64,000 nt of DNA, from contig NZ_CP147920.1 of assembly GCF_039645995.1 (NCBI RefSeq), positions 1,488,001 through 1,552,000 on the forward strand. Reading direction: 5' to 3'. A program made the translations under genes and the position numbers. This stretch comes from Sulfurimonas sp. HSL3-1 (lineage in GTDB: Bacteria > Campylobacterota > Campylobacteria > Campylobacterales > Sulfurimonadaceae). Shown one piece after another: positions 1-7,111 of the stretch (the stretch's first letter is position 1; the number at the start of each line of letters is the position of its first letter). Below the pieces are notes generated by a model. The model was not told the origin of the DNA and searched no databases. It saw only the letters and a list, made by a program, of their open reading frames with translations.

Positions 1-359
1 CTCGCTGCTTTTTCCGCCGCTTTCGCCGCGCGGAACTCTTCCATATCCATCGTTTTTATCTCTTCGATAATTTCGACAAGCTCCTCTTCCGAAAATACGC
101 CAGGTTTTTTGAAAACGACCGTTTTCTCCTTCATAATCACCGTTGTCGGCGTGCTTGAGATAAAGAAATGATCCGAAATACTCGTTTCCACCTGGGAGTT
201 GAGCTTCGTGAAGGTAATCTCAGGGTATTTTTCAGACGTCTTTTCAAAGATGGGGGCGTACTGTGCACACGGAGCACAGAATTGTTGCCAGCAATCTATG
301 AGCACGATATCACTGCCGTCAACGGTATTATCATAATTCTCTTTTGTCAGTTCGAGCAT
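1..359 (-). CDS. Thioredoxin-like protein (CAPC active site), partial
   Basis: Thiol-disulfide oxidoreductase of the thioredoxin fold, presumably cytoplasmic because no signal peptide is visible. The protein starts MLELTKENYDNTV and carries a CAPC redox motif near residue 29 instead of the usual CGPC, followed by the cis-Pro region STPTTVIM. After the domain comes an acidic tail (MDMEEFRAAK) that runs off the left edge, so the C-terminus is missing. It is the closest local relative of the CGPC thioredoxin at 1880-2254, which has a similar extra tail (LDMDMVRETI). The rhodanese gene lies directly upstream on the same strand, 28 bp away, suggesting a shared transcript. The CAPC dipeptide should shift the redox potential; that is inference. 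Confidence 0.85.
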   Translation of the reverse strand, partial: MLELTKENYDNTVDGSDIVLIDCWQQFCAPCAQYAPIFEKTSEKYPEITFTKLNSQVETSISDHFFISSTPTTVIMKEKTVVFKKPGVFSEEELVEIIEEIKTMDMEEFRAAKAAEKAA

Positions 360-387
360 CTATTTTTTCTCCTGCTTTTGCTTTTTC

Positions 388-753
388 TTACTTGACGGTT
401 TCCAGACCCTTGTCGATCCAGCCCCAGTTGATCCCGCCGTCGAGCTCATAGACATTTTTGTAGCCCAGTTTCGAACCCATAATCTCGCACGCCTGCTTTG
501 TCCTGCTGGCATGCGCGCAGACCATGATAAAAGGCTGCTCTTTGTCGGTGACGACCTTCGAAAACGACTCCAGGAAGGCGTCGATGTCAAAGCCTCCCAT
601 CGCGTCAAAAAAGGTGATCTTGTGGCTCCCTTCGATGATGCCGTCGTATTCCCACTCGTCGGCTCTTCTGATGTCGATGACGGTGAAGCCTTCCTCCAGC
701 TTCTTCTGGAACTCCTTCGTCGAAAGCGACTTGAACGGTCCGAAATTTAACAT
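388..753 (-). CDS. Rhodanese-like domain protein
   Basis: Single-domain rhodanese of 121 aa, a sulfurtransferase family that moves sulfane sulfur through a persulfide on an active-site cysteine. The loop VCAHASRTKQA supplies the catalytic Cys and the CxxxxR pattern. The N-terminal VIDIRRADEWEYDGIIEGSH and C-terminal ELDGGINWGW are standard rhodanese landmarks. I chose the ATG at 753 because GGAGGGAAACA precedes it; the open frame continues upstream but only into repeat-flanking sequence. No signal peptide is visible. It sits just upstream of the thioredoxin-like gene and may share its transcript. The specific sulfur donor and acceptor cannot be read from sequence. Confidence 0.88.
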   Translation of the reverse strand: MLNFGPFKSLSTKEFQKKLEEGFTVIDIRRADEWEYDGIIEGSHKITFFDAMGGFDIDAFLESFSKVVTDKEQPFIMVCAHASRTKQACEIMGSKLGYKNVYELDGGINWGWIDKGLETVK

Positions 754-865
754 TGTTTCCCTCCTGGTGGCGCAGCCGTGCGCCGGGTGTTTTTGGGGAT
801 ATGTACAATAATCATGCCTGAAGAAAAGAACCAAAAGAAAAGCGAAGCTATTACCAGAATAAAGA

Positions 866-1173
866 GCTTCGACACGTCGAAGCGCATTCAATAAATTGGA
901 GGTTGGCCTTGAGCGTTCCTTGAAAGCCACCCTGAAGGCATAAAGCCGAGAAAGGGTGAGCGATTCGCGAAAGGTCGCTTTTTAGGCTACTTTTTCTAAA
1001 AAAGTGGCAAAGCAATATTCTTCTCTATCTTTTCTTTTTACAAAGAAAAGAAACAAAAGAAAATCGTCGTTCTGCGAATCGCTCGCTGCTCCCGGCTTTA
1101 TGCCTCCCCAGCGGCTTTCAAGGAGCGCATAACGACAGTCTATGATTTATTAATGCGCTTCGGGAACCGAAGC
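866..1173. repeat. MITE-like structured repeat, copy 1 (full length)
   Basis: A 308-bp element with hairpins at both ends: GCTTCGA-CACG-TCGAAGC at 866-883 and GCTTCGG-GAA-CCGAAGC at 1157-1173. The outer 100 or so bases of each side are imperfect inverted copies of each other: GGCATAAAGCC faces CGGCTTTATGCC, and GAGCGATTCGCG faces CGAATCGCTCGC. The centre holds two further AT-rich hairpins, one in the actttttctaaaaaagt stretch and one around tttctttttacaaagaaa. No transposase is inside, and short open frames across it look like chance. It fills the gap between the rhodanese and Dabb genes together with copy 2. Confidence 0.85.
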
Positions 1174-1190
1174 CAATATAGCTAGAAAGA

Positions 1191-1374
1191 GCTTCGACAC
1201 GTCGAAGCGCATCAATAAAATAGACCCTTGGGCCTTGAGCGCGATCCTTATAAGCCATCCCGGAGGCACAAAGCCGGGAGGGATGAGCGATTCGCGAAAG
1301 GCCGCTTTTTGCGCTACTTTTTTTAAAAAAGTGGCAAGAAGATATACGCTTCGTCGAAGAGAATCAAAGCGCAT
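1191..1374. repeat. MITE-like repeat, copy 2 (half element)
   Basis: This begins with the same left hairpin (1191-1208) as copy 1 and follows its left half as far as the aaaaaagtggcaa centre near 1337, then lacks the right arm. It ends in a short degenerate tail with another GCTTCGTCGAAG-like hairpin and GCGCATT. Its first 114 bases (1191-1304) are identical, by eye, to copy 5 at 12602-12715, which also follows directly on a full copy. The full-plus-half pair therefore occurs as a unit at two loci. Confidence 0.8.
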
Positions 1375-1395
1375 TGCTGCAAATGAGTGACTTTC

Positions 1396-1701
1396 CTATT
1401 CCTCTTCATCAACCTCGTAATCGACAACATGCATCTCTTCGGTATTGTCCTTGATGAAATTAAGAACTTCCAGGCTCTCCGGTTCGACCTTGTACCACAT
1501 CAGGTGCTCCTTGGTCTTAAAGGTCGCGTAGAGGCACAGGTCGTACGAGTGCGCCCCGTGGTTAAAGTCCAGCCCCACCTGCATCGTCTGCAGCCACTCC
1601 ACCTTTTCGGGCAGCGCTTCGAGCAACTCTTTGGCCTTGACCATATTGGCCATCTTGCTCAGTTCGTGTTTGAACTTATACATTTCAACGTGTACTATCA
1701 T
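1396..1701 (-). CDS. Dabb (stress-responsive alpha/beta barrel) family protein
   Basis: About 101 aa resembling the Dabb ferredoxin-like barrel family, whose members form dimers and have varied or unknown roles. The recognisable core is VGLDFNHGAHSYDLCLYATFKTKEHLMWYKVEPE, cited in parts: a QVGLDFNHG motif, YDLCLYATF strand and an acidic C-terminus ending DEEE. GAGGTGA precedes two adjacent ATGs (1704 and 1701); the second gives the better ribosome-site spacing, so I use it. There is no signal peptide. Flanking repeats on the left and a short intergenic region on the right suggest a single-gene unit. Function beyond the fold is unknown. Confidence 0.82.
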   Translation of the reverse strand: MIVHVEMYKFKHELSKMANMVKAKELLEALPEKVEWLQTMQVGLDFNHGAHSYDLCLYATFKTKEHLMWYKVEPESLEVLNFIKDNTEEMHVVDYEVDEEE

Positions 1702-1879
1702 CATTCACCTCGCTTAGAAAAAATATGCTATCAACACAATGAACAGTCTGCATCATCCATTAGCTGCCGGCCGAGTTGCAAAATTTATACATGAAGGGGG
1801 TATTTCACCACAAAAACTCCCCTAAAATCACCCCTTGAATCTAATTTGCATAGCAGCGTAAAACAACCAAGGAGAAAGA

Positions 1880-2254
1880 ATGGCATTAATGGCACTGACA
1901 GAGGAGAACTTTGAAAAAACAATCGCGGACAACGAAATCGTTATCATCGATTTCTGGGCAACATGGTGCGGCCCCTGCAAGCAGTACGGCCCCATCTTTG
2001 AACGCATCGCGGAGAACGTGACTGACATCACCTTCGCCAAGATCAACACGGACGAGCAGCAGCAACTCGCCGCGCAGTTCCAGATCCGCTCTATCCCGAC
2101 AACGGTGGTCATGAAAGACGAAATTGTCGTGTTCCAGCAGGAGGGGGTTCTCTTCCACGAGAAGCTGCTGGACATCGCGGAAAAGGCGCAGGCGCTCGAT
2201 ATGGACATGGTCCGTGAAACAATTGCAAAGCAGGAAGCGGCCGCGCAGCAGTAA
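1880..2254 (+). CDS. Thioredoxin
   Basis: Thioredoxin of 124 aa with the classical FWATWCGPCKQYGP active site at about residues 29-41 and the cis-Pro loop RSIPTTVVM. It should act as a general cytoplasmic dithiol reductant. AAGGAGAA precedes the ATG, supporting the start. Beyond the domain there is a 25-residue tail (AQALDMDMVRETIAKQ...) shared in style with the CAPC thioredoxin at 1-359, which suggests a lineage-specific pair. A full MITE-like repeat follows directly downstream, before clpS. The symbol is left blank because several thioredoxin paralogues usually exist in these genomes. Confidence 0.92.
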   Translation: MALMALTEENFEKTIADNEIVIIDFWATWCGPCKQYGPIFERIAENVTDITFAKINTDEQQQLAAQFQIRSIPTTVVMKDEIVVFQQEGVLFHEKLLDIAEKAQALDMDMVRETIAKQEAAAQQ

Positions 2255-2278
2255 GTCTCGCCCCTCCCCCCACCAAAT

Positions 2279-2600
2279 AAATTAGCTTCGACCCGTCGAA
2301 GCGCTTCCAATCAATAGGCGTTCTGTCGTTAAGCGTGCCTTGAAAGCCGTTGCGGAGGCATAAAGCCGGGAGCAGCGTGCGATTCGCGCAACGACGATTT
2401 TCTTTTGTTTCTTTTCTTTGTAAAAAGAAAAGATAGAGAAGAATATTTCTTTGCCACTTTTTTAGAAAAAGTAGCGCAAAAAGCGGCCTTTCGCGAATCG
2501 CTCACCCCTCCCGGCTTTATGCCTCCAGGGCGGCTTACAAAGAGCGCTCTAGGCCAATTCCCAATTTCATTGAATGCGCTTCGGGAACCGAAGCTAATTT
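2279..2600. repeat. MITE-like repeat, copy 3 (full length, inverted relative to copy 1)
   Basis: Full element between the thioredoxin gene and clpS. AAATTAGCTTCG at 2279-2290 is mirrored by CGAAGCTAATTT at 2589-2600, so the terminal inverted repeat extends beyond the end hairpins in this copy. The order of the two halves is reversed relative to copy 1 (the half with the long aaagaaaagaaac tract comes first), showing that the element inserts or is kept in both orientations. An open frame across 2405-2602 is a by-product of the repeat and has no ribosome site or family resemblance. Confidence 0.85.
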
Positions 2601-2647
2601 AGGGGGATGAAATCCCTTTGCATCTTTTAATATGCTAGACTTCCGCC

Positions 2648-2941
2648 ATGTCAACACAACTCGAAAGCAAGACCGAACTCGCCACCAGCGAACCGAAAAT
2701 GTTCGCCGTCTTTATGCTCAATGACGACTATACGACCTGGGAGTTCTGCATCAAGATCATCAACGCCGTGTTCCACAAAACCATCGCGGAAGCGGACGCC
2801 ATCACCCACGACATCCACACCAAGGGCAAAGGCCTGTGCGGCATTTACACCTACGAGATCGCAGAAACAAAAGCTTTCATGGTCAGGGATCAGGCCCGCA
2901 AAGAGGGCTTCCCTATGCGCTGTTCGGTTGAAGAGCAGTAA
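2648..2941 (+). CDS. clpS: ATP-dependent Clp protease adaptor ClpS
   Basis: Adaptor of 97 aa that binds the N-terminus of ClpA and delivers N-degron substrates to ClpAP. The family signature is clear: VFMLNDDYTTWEFCIKII in the substrate pocket region, then the HKTIAEADAI helix and GKGLCGIYTYEIAETKAF strand, ending GFPMRCSVEEQ. The length is normal for the family. In relatives clpS is commonly followed by clpA. Here the AT-rich island begins immediately after it and no clpA is in the window, which suggests that the island separated the pair. That last point is inference. Confidence 0.93.
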   Translation: MSTQLESKTELATSEPKMFAVFMLNDDYTTWEFCIKIINAVFHKTIAEADAITHDIHTKGKGLCGIYTYEIAETKAFMVRDQARKEGFPMRCSVEEQ

Positions 2942-3078
2942 TAGAACATCATCCTTGTTTTCTTCTACTCAACACTTCTTCCTAAAAACATTAATATTGT
3001 TCCTACTCCAGCTGACAACGATATTCTCTTATAAAAAAGAAGATACCAATAATTAGAATCTCATTCTAGCTATATCTT

Positions 3079-3960
3079 TCATGTTTCTAAATACTCTTCT
3101 CTGTAACGCTGAATGTTTATAAAACTTGTATTCGCACAAAAAATTATTGGCTTGCCCGTAGAAGCATATTGAGATTTACCAACAACGATGACAAAGGCAC
3201 CATTTAACTCTTCAAGATCCTTGACTTCAAAAACATCTATAAATTCTTTGGCTTTATCGGGAAAAATTTTTACACTTAATTCTCTTTTCGAGTCGCCGGC
3301 ATTAAGCCATATTGTCCCATCCCGACTTTGATCCGCAGAAACGATCAATCCCCAATAAATTTTATGTTCCCGACCTTCCGTTGGTTTAAAAACATCAAAA
3401 TGGATTATCTCATCTCTCACGACACCATTGATTTGGATCGCACCTGCTGATGAAAAGAAACGTATTGGTTTGTCAGAAAATCGAAAATTTGGATATCTAA
3501 CTAACCAAGATAGGACCAGTCGCAACGATTTATCTCTAGCTACGTAATTTTTCCCGGCCAGGCCCTTAACATTTCGTGTACCACACGGCTCAAAGTCAGC
3601 ATCTGTCACCTTGTGATCTTCTTTAGTCAAATCCGAAAGTTGACCACCTTTTTTGTCATCTAAATTAACTGTAATTTCATCTGTTGTATTGACAGTTTCA
3701 GTTGTAGTCGGTGCCACATCACGCTCATCTTCAATTAATATATAATTCGTTTTATGACTACATCCCTCTTTGTGGTGTGAATTAAAATAAGCATTCCTAT
3801 GCTTGGTCCCTTTTTGCGTTGATCGCGTAAACCATGCTCTTTCCTCACACTCAATACAAAAAAGATTTGCTCTTTTTTCGTGCAATTCATCGTCAGATAA
3901 GTTTTCGAATTCTCTTGCAGAATATTTTTTATTATCACTTTTACAAAAGATATATTTCAT
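3079..3960 (-). CDS. Unknown protein with CoiA-like N-terminal zinc motif, last gene of the ubiquitin-like operon
   Basis: 293 aa, not assigned to a family. Residues 1-70 carry Cys6, Cys35 and Cys38 (FCIEC), then His62/His63 and Cys67 (FNSHHKEGC). This pattern resembles the zinc-binding N-terminus of CoiA-type nuclease-associated proteins. A low-complexity Thr/Asp linker spans about 80-115. The remaining 170 residues look like a compact mixed alpha/beta domain (LRLVLSWLVRYPNFRF, HFDVFKPTEGREHKIYWGLIV) that I cannot name. It ends the leftward operon 39 bp after the DUF6527-like gene, is as AT-rich as its neighbours, and could be the effector or a target-recognition part of that system. That role is inference. 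Confidence 0.7.
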   Translation of the reverse strand: MKYIFCKSDNKKYSAREFENLSDDELHEKRANLFCIECEERAWFTRSTQKGTKHRNAYFNSHHKEGCSHKTNYILIEDERDVAPTTTETVNTTDEITVNLDDKKGGQLSDLTKEDHKVTDADFEPCGTRNVKGLAGKNYVARDKSLRLVLSWLVRYPNFRFSDKPIRFFSSAGAIQINGVVRDEIIHFDVFKPTEGREHKIYWGLIVSADQSRDGTIWLNAGDSKRELSVKIFPDKAKEFIDVFEVKDLEELNGAFVIVVGKSQYASTGKPIIFCANTSFINIQRYREEYLET

Positions 3961-3999
3961 ATTTCGCCCTTATGGCATAGTAGCCTGTTGCATTCATAG

Positions 4000-4443
4000 T
4001 CACCGTTGAATACCAAACAATTTGAAAAGGTAGCGGAACAGTTTGAATACTTTCGATTTATTACAATATGAGTCAGAAGTACCCTGTCGAATGTTTTCAT
4101 TTGAAGACGAATTATTTTGATGCATTTGTTTTAAACTAGAAAGATCTTTCTTCTTAACATCATTAATCATCTCATCGGAAAATTCATCTGCCCAGACCAC
4201 TTTACTATTCGTAATAGAGTAATGAGATCGGCAAGGGAAAGACCAACTACCAATCGAAGGTTTTATAGTCACATTCTGTCCATCAAATCTCATATTCCAT
4301 TGGGCAGGGGAAAGAGGCGTAATCGCCTCTCTTCCACACCCACATGGACAAAGATGGATAATAGTTTTATACTCCATTGAGATATAAAGGACTCCATCTT
4401 CAAGCACATCTGGGATATTCTTTACAAATTTATGAAGCATCAC
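4000..4443 (-). CDS. DUF6527-like Cys-rich protein of the ubiquitin-like operon
   Basis: 147 aa. The first 90 residues match my memory of the DUF6527 family: FVKNIPDVLEDGVLYIS, then HLCPCGCG (Cys32, Cys34, Cys36), ITPLSPAQWNM, and PSIGSWSFPCRSHY (Cys71, His74). The Cys/His spacing suggests one zinc site. Such proteins are, as I recall, found beside multiubiquitin-domain and ThiF genes in bacteria, but their biochemical role is not established. The C-terminal 55 residues are polar, then basic and aromatic (KVFKLFRYLFKLFG), possibly membrane-associating. The start overlaps the E1-like gene by 14 bp, indicating translational coupling. An E3-like or substrate-binding role would be speculation. 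Confidence 0.8.
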   Translation of the reverse strand: MMLHKFVKNIPDVLEDGVLYISMEYKTIIHLCPCGCGREAITPLSPAQWNMRFDGQNVTIKPSIGSWSFPCRSHYSITNSKVVWADEFSDEMINDVKKKDLSSLKQMHQNNSSSNENIRQGTSDSYCNKSKVFKLFRYLFKLFGIQR

Positions 4444-5641
4444 GTTTCACTCTCGTCAACTGTAAACTATCAGTACATAAAGAAGTATTTCCGATTCCAA
4501 TAACTGGTGCATAAAACGAAACGTATAGCTTCCATTTTATTACAGCGATACAGGCATTAAGCATATTTAAATCAGCTACTTGTATATTGGTATTGTAGTC
4601 TTCATTTGGAACATCATGCATCTCGCAAAAGTGTTTAAAATCCCCGTCGTCTTCAGGGACTACGATAGTCGTCCTAACTGTACCACGCACAGTACTATCA
4701 TCAACATGCTGAACACCAATCCCAACATCAATATACGGCTTCTTCTTACTATCTAAATAATCGTAAATGATGCGTTTACTATCACCACAATCGATAGCCA
4801 CAAAAACAAAATCGAGTTTGTCTAACAAAGCTAGATTATCTACTGTTAAATAGAGAGGGTGAGAAGTAACAGATTTATGCATATAACTATACACCTTTGC
4901 GAAGTAATCTGCTTTATTTGGGCAACTGCTTAATTCTTCAATTGTTGCAGCACCTGGTGCTCTAAAGGCATTGTGGGTATAGAAATTATCACCATCGAAA
5001 ATGTGTATTTCTGATACTGAAGTTTTTGTAACAAGATCTAGCATATATGAACCCGTTCCACCAATACCGACAATACCTATTTTCAGGCCATGGAACTTCT
5101 CTGATGCTTTGGAAGTCCCAGCCCTTGCTGTATAGGTATCTTGATACTGATGTACTGATTTTTCAGTACTTACCATGGGTTTATGTAATTTTGCTGTCAC
5201 TTTGTTATTGAGTTTTTGAGCCGGTGCCACAATGATAGTGGCATAGGTACTCATTTTGTGATGATAATCAGTATAATTTGCAATATTTCCTGCTGAATCT
5301 AATGGCTTCAGGGAAAACATTGATTGAGTTATGATACCATTCGGATGATGTTGAGGGTTTTTGTTATTAATTAATGACGACAATTCCCGTCCTTCACTGT
5401 CACAGGGTGCTTCTCCTGTGAAAAAGACGGTATGTACTCCGTCATAGTGTGCTCTGTTCCCCGCCAGGTTCAGTGCACAAATTAAACTGCCACGTCTTAT
5501 TTCTTTTTTCGCGTTTACATAGGGAACATCATCAATAACCAGCATTCCATTTTGTACTGAAATACTATATCCCTCTTCTTGTAAACGTTTTAAATCGCTA
5601 CTATGATCTATTACATGGACTGACATGGAAAACCATCCCAT
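4430..5641 (-). CDS. E1-like ThiF-family adenylyltransferase with N-terminal DUF6791-like domain
   Basis: 403 aa. Residues 185-370 form a ThiF/E1 nucleotide-binding domain: GIVGIGGTGSY (glycine loop about 192-198), IFDGDNF with Asp216, the HNAFR segment and Lys243/Lys249 expected to bind ATP and adenylate a ubiquitin-like C-terminus. The N-terminal 155 residues (DLKRLQEEGY, VPYVNAKKEIRRGSL, VHTVFFTGEAPCDSEG) resemble what I remember as DUF6791, a domain of unclear role carrying Cys80. It overlaps the ubiquitin-like gene upstream. The internal ATG at 5626 (MSVHVIDHSSDL) agrees better with relatives as I recall them and may be the true start. It presumably activates the neighbouring ubiquitin-like protein. 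Confidence 0.85.
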   Translation of the reverse strand: MGWFSMSVHVIDHSSDLKRLQEEGYSISVQNGMLVIDDVPYVNAKKEIRRGSLICALNLAGNRAHYDGVHTVFFTGEAPCDSEGRELSSLINNKNPQHHPNGIITQSMFSLKPLDSAGNIANYTDYHHKMSTYATIIVAPAQKLNNKVTAKLHKPMVSTEKSVHQYQDTYTARAGTSKASEKFHGLKIGIVGIGGTGSYMLDLVTKTSVSEIHIFDGDNFYTHNAFRAPGAATIEELSSCPNKADYFAKVYSYMHKSVTSHPLYLTVDNLALLDKLDFVFVAIDCGDSKRIIYDYLDSKKKPYIDVGIGVQHVDDSTVRGTVRTTIVVPEDDGDFKHFCEMHDVPNEDYNTNIQVADLNMLNACIAVIKWKLYVSFYAPVIGIGNTSLCTDSLQLTRVKRDAS

Positions 5642-5870
5642 TTCTCACAGGAACTACATCACCAGGCTTTTCTAGTGTACCTTCAGCGTTCCCATGTCCA
5701 TTTTCATACGCAATTGCCAACTGATGACCAATTGGGAGTTTCGCCAACTCTAACACTTCTTCATACGTGATTATAGGTCTGCTGACTACTGCTGATCTCG
5801 CGCAAACAATGATGCTAAATTCTTTATTTTGACCGGGTGCATCTTCCCGCCCATTTCGTTGATTACTCAT
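5601..5870 (-). CDS. Single-domain multiubiquitin-family (beta-grasp) protein
   Basis: 89 aa resembling one repeat of the bacterial multiubiquitin domain: a strand FSIIVCARSAVVSRP, the ITYEEVLELAKLP helix, a HQLAIAYENG strand and the closing GDVVPVRNGMVFHVSP. Most relatives I recall carry two or more tandem repeats; this has one. It ends CNRS, with no Gly-Gly tail, so if it is conjugated the C-terminal chemistry differs from eukaryotic ubiquitin. AAGGAGATTTA precedes the ATG. It is the first gene of the leftward operon, followed with overlap by the E1-like gene. A role as the modifier in an antiviral conjugation system is an inference from operon context. Confidence 0.8.
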   Translation of the reverse strand: MSNQRNGREDAPGQNKEFSIIVCARSAVVSRPIITYEEVLELAKLPIGHQLAIAYENGHGNAEGTLEKPGDVVPVRNGMVFHVSPCNRS

Positions 5871-5962
5871 TTAAATCTCCTTGTAAGATGAGTAGTTTTT
5901 CAAGCTAAATGCTTCACCTTATACCAAAAGCCAATGCAGAACATAGAAAAATGCTTGCATGT

Positions 5963-6047
5963 TTACAATAATACTTAAACTTTTCTTTTTTGTCAACTAT
6001 TAGCAAAAAATTATTTACATTTAAATTTTTTATAAGTATTATTGTAA
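5963..6047. promoter_or_regulatory. 15-bp perfect inverted repeat in the divergent promoter region (putative shared operator)
   Basis: TTACAATAATACTTA at 5963-5977 is repeated as its exact reverse complement TAAGTATTATTGTAA at 6033-6047. The two arms sit 55 bp apart in the gap between the leftward ubiquitin-like operon (start 5870) and the rightward XRE-ImmA gene (start 6068), one arm near each gene. This is the arrangement expected for a regulator that represses both transcripts, most simply the XRE-ImmA protein. Binding is inference. Confidence 0.6.
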
Positions 6048-6067
6048 TTGCTAAATGGAGGTGTAAT

Positions 6068-7111
6068 ATGATTGGTGAAAGACTACAAAGAGCGAGAGAG
6101 TCAGCAAGTCTCTCTTTACGAGCCTTAGCAGAAAAAGTATGTGTGAGTCAAACAACCATTTCAAAATATGAAAAGAACATCACGATGCCTGATTCCGAAA
6201 TGTTATTGAAATTGTCAAAAGCACTAGATGTCAAAACAGCATATTTTTATCGAACTGATTCTTTCGTACTTGAGAATATTGAATATCGAAAAAGAGACAT
6301 TCCAAGCACAGAACTTAGAACTATTGAGTCTAAAATACTCGATCAAGTTGAAAAAAGATTTGAGATTGAATCATTATTTCCAAAACCTCCATTTGAAAGT
6401 TTCACAATACCAAATATAGTAAGAAAGAAAATTAACTTCCTCAAAGAAATCGACAAGATTGCATATGAACTAAGAAATACATGGGAACTTGGATATGACC
6501 CTATTTCTGACTTATCTGATATCTTGGAACTACATGGAATAAAAATTTTCATGATAGATGAAAATGCTGATAATAATTTTGATGGGCTAGCAGCAAAAGT
6601 TAATGGTGAACAAATCATAGTAGTTAGTAAAAACTGGCCTGGAGATAGGCAGCGCTTTACATTGGCTCATGAATTAGGTCATTTACTTTTAGAGAAAAAG
6701 CTTGGACCAAAGCTTGACGAAGAAAAAGCGAGTGATAGATTTGCTGGCGCTTTCCTCCTTCCTGCAATCCCTTTAATAAATAGACTTGGTACATTCCGAA
6801 AAAACATTGAAATCGCAGAGTTGGCTTTAATTAAAGAAGAGTTCGGTGTTAGTATGCAGACGGTATTTATACGTGCAAATCATGCTGGCATTATTAATTA
6901 CTTTTGTTCAAACAACTTATGGAAACTCTTCAAAAAAAATGGTTGGAATATAAATGAGCCGGGGAGAGATTATCCAGGAGAGAAGTTGTACGTATTTAAA
7001 CAGTTAGTCCTACGTGCACTGTCAGAGGATTTAATCGTAGAAAGTAAAGCTGCAGATGCTTTAAATATGTCTCTTGCAAAGTTCAAAAAGTTTCGAAACA
7101 GTGGAAAATAA
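6068..7111 (+). CDS. XRE-family HTH regulator with ImmA/IrrE metallopeptidase domain
   Basis: 347 aa. Residues 1-58 are a XRE helix-turn-helix (RLQRARESASLSLRALAEKVCVSQTTISKYE). Residues 125-280 are an ImmA/IrrE zinc peptidase with HELGH at about 201-205 and a downstream Glu in DEEKASDRFAGAFLLP. Such proteins cleave or antagonise phage-type repressors, or act as the regulatory half of two-gene modules. The ATG at 6068 follows GGAGGTG with good spacing, while the frame upstream of it lacks a ribosome site. It overlaps or abuts the PIN-like gene and faces the ubiquitin-like operon, so it is the likely regulator of the whole island. AT-rich like its neighbours. Confidence 0.88.
   Translation: MIGERLQRARESASLSLRALAEKVCVSQTTISKYEKNITMPDSEMLLKLSKALDVKTAYFYRTDSFVLENIEYRKRDIPSTELRTIESKILDQVEKRFEIESLFPKPPFESFTIPNIVRKKINFLKEIDKIAYELRNTWELGYDPISDLSDILELHGIKIFMIDENADNNFDGLAAKVNGEQIIVVSKNWPGDRQRFTLAHELGHLLLEKKLGPKLDEEKASDRFAGAFLLPAIPLINRLGTFRKNIEIAELALIKEEFGVSMQTVFIRANHAGIINYFCSNNLWKLFKKNGWNINEPGRDYPGEKLYVFKQLVLRALSEDLIVESKAADALNMSLAKFKKFRNSGK

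Noticed and set aside
2405-2602. Open frame inside repeat copy 3 (LFFVKRKDREEYFF...)
   Set aside because: It arises from the repeat sequence itself, is disrupted in other copies and has no ribosome site.
3079-5870. Assignment as a standard Bil/Bub (E1-E2-Ubl-DUB) operon
   Set aside because: No recognisable E2 or JAB deconjugase is present, so the match is partial.
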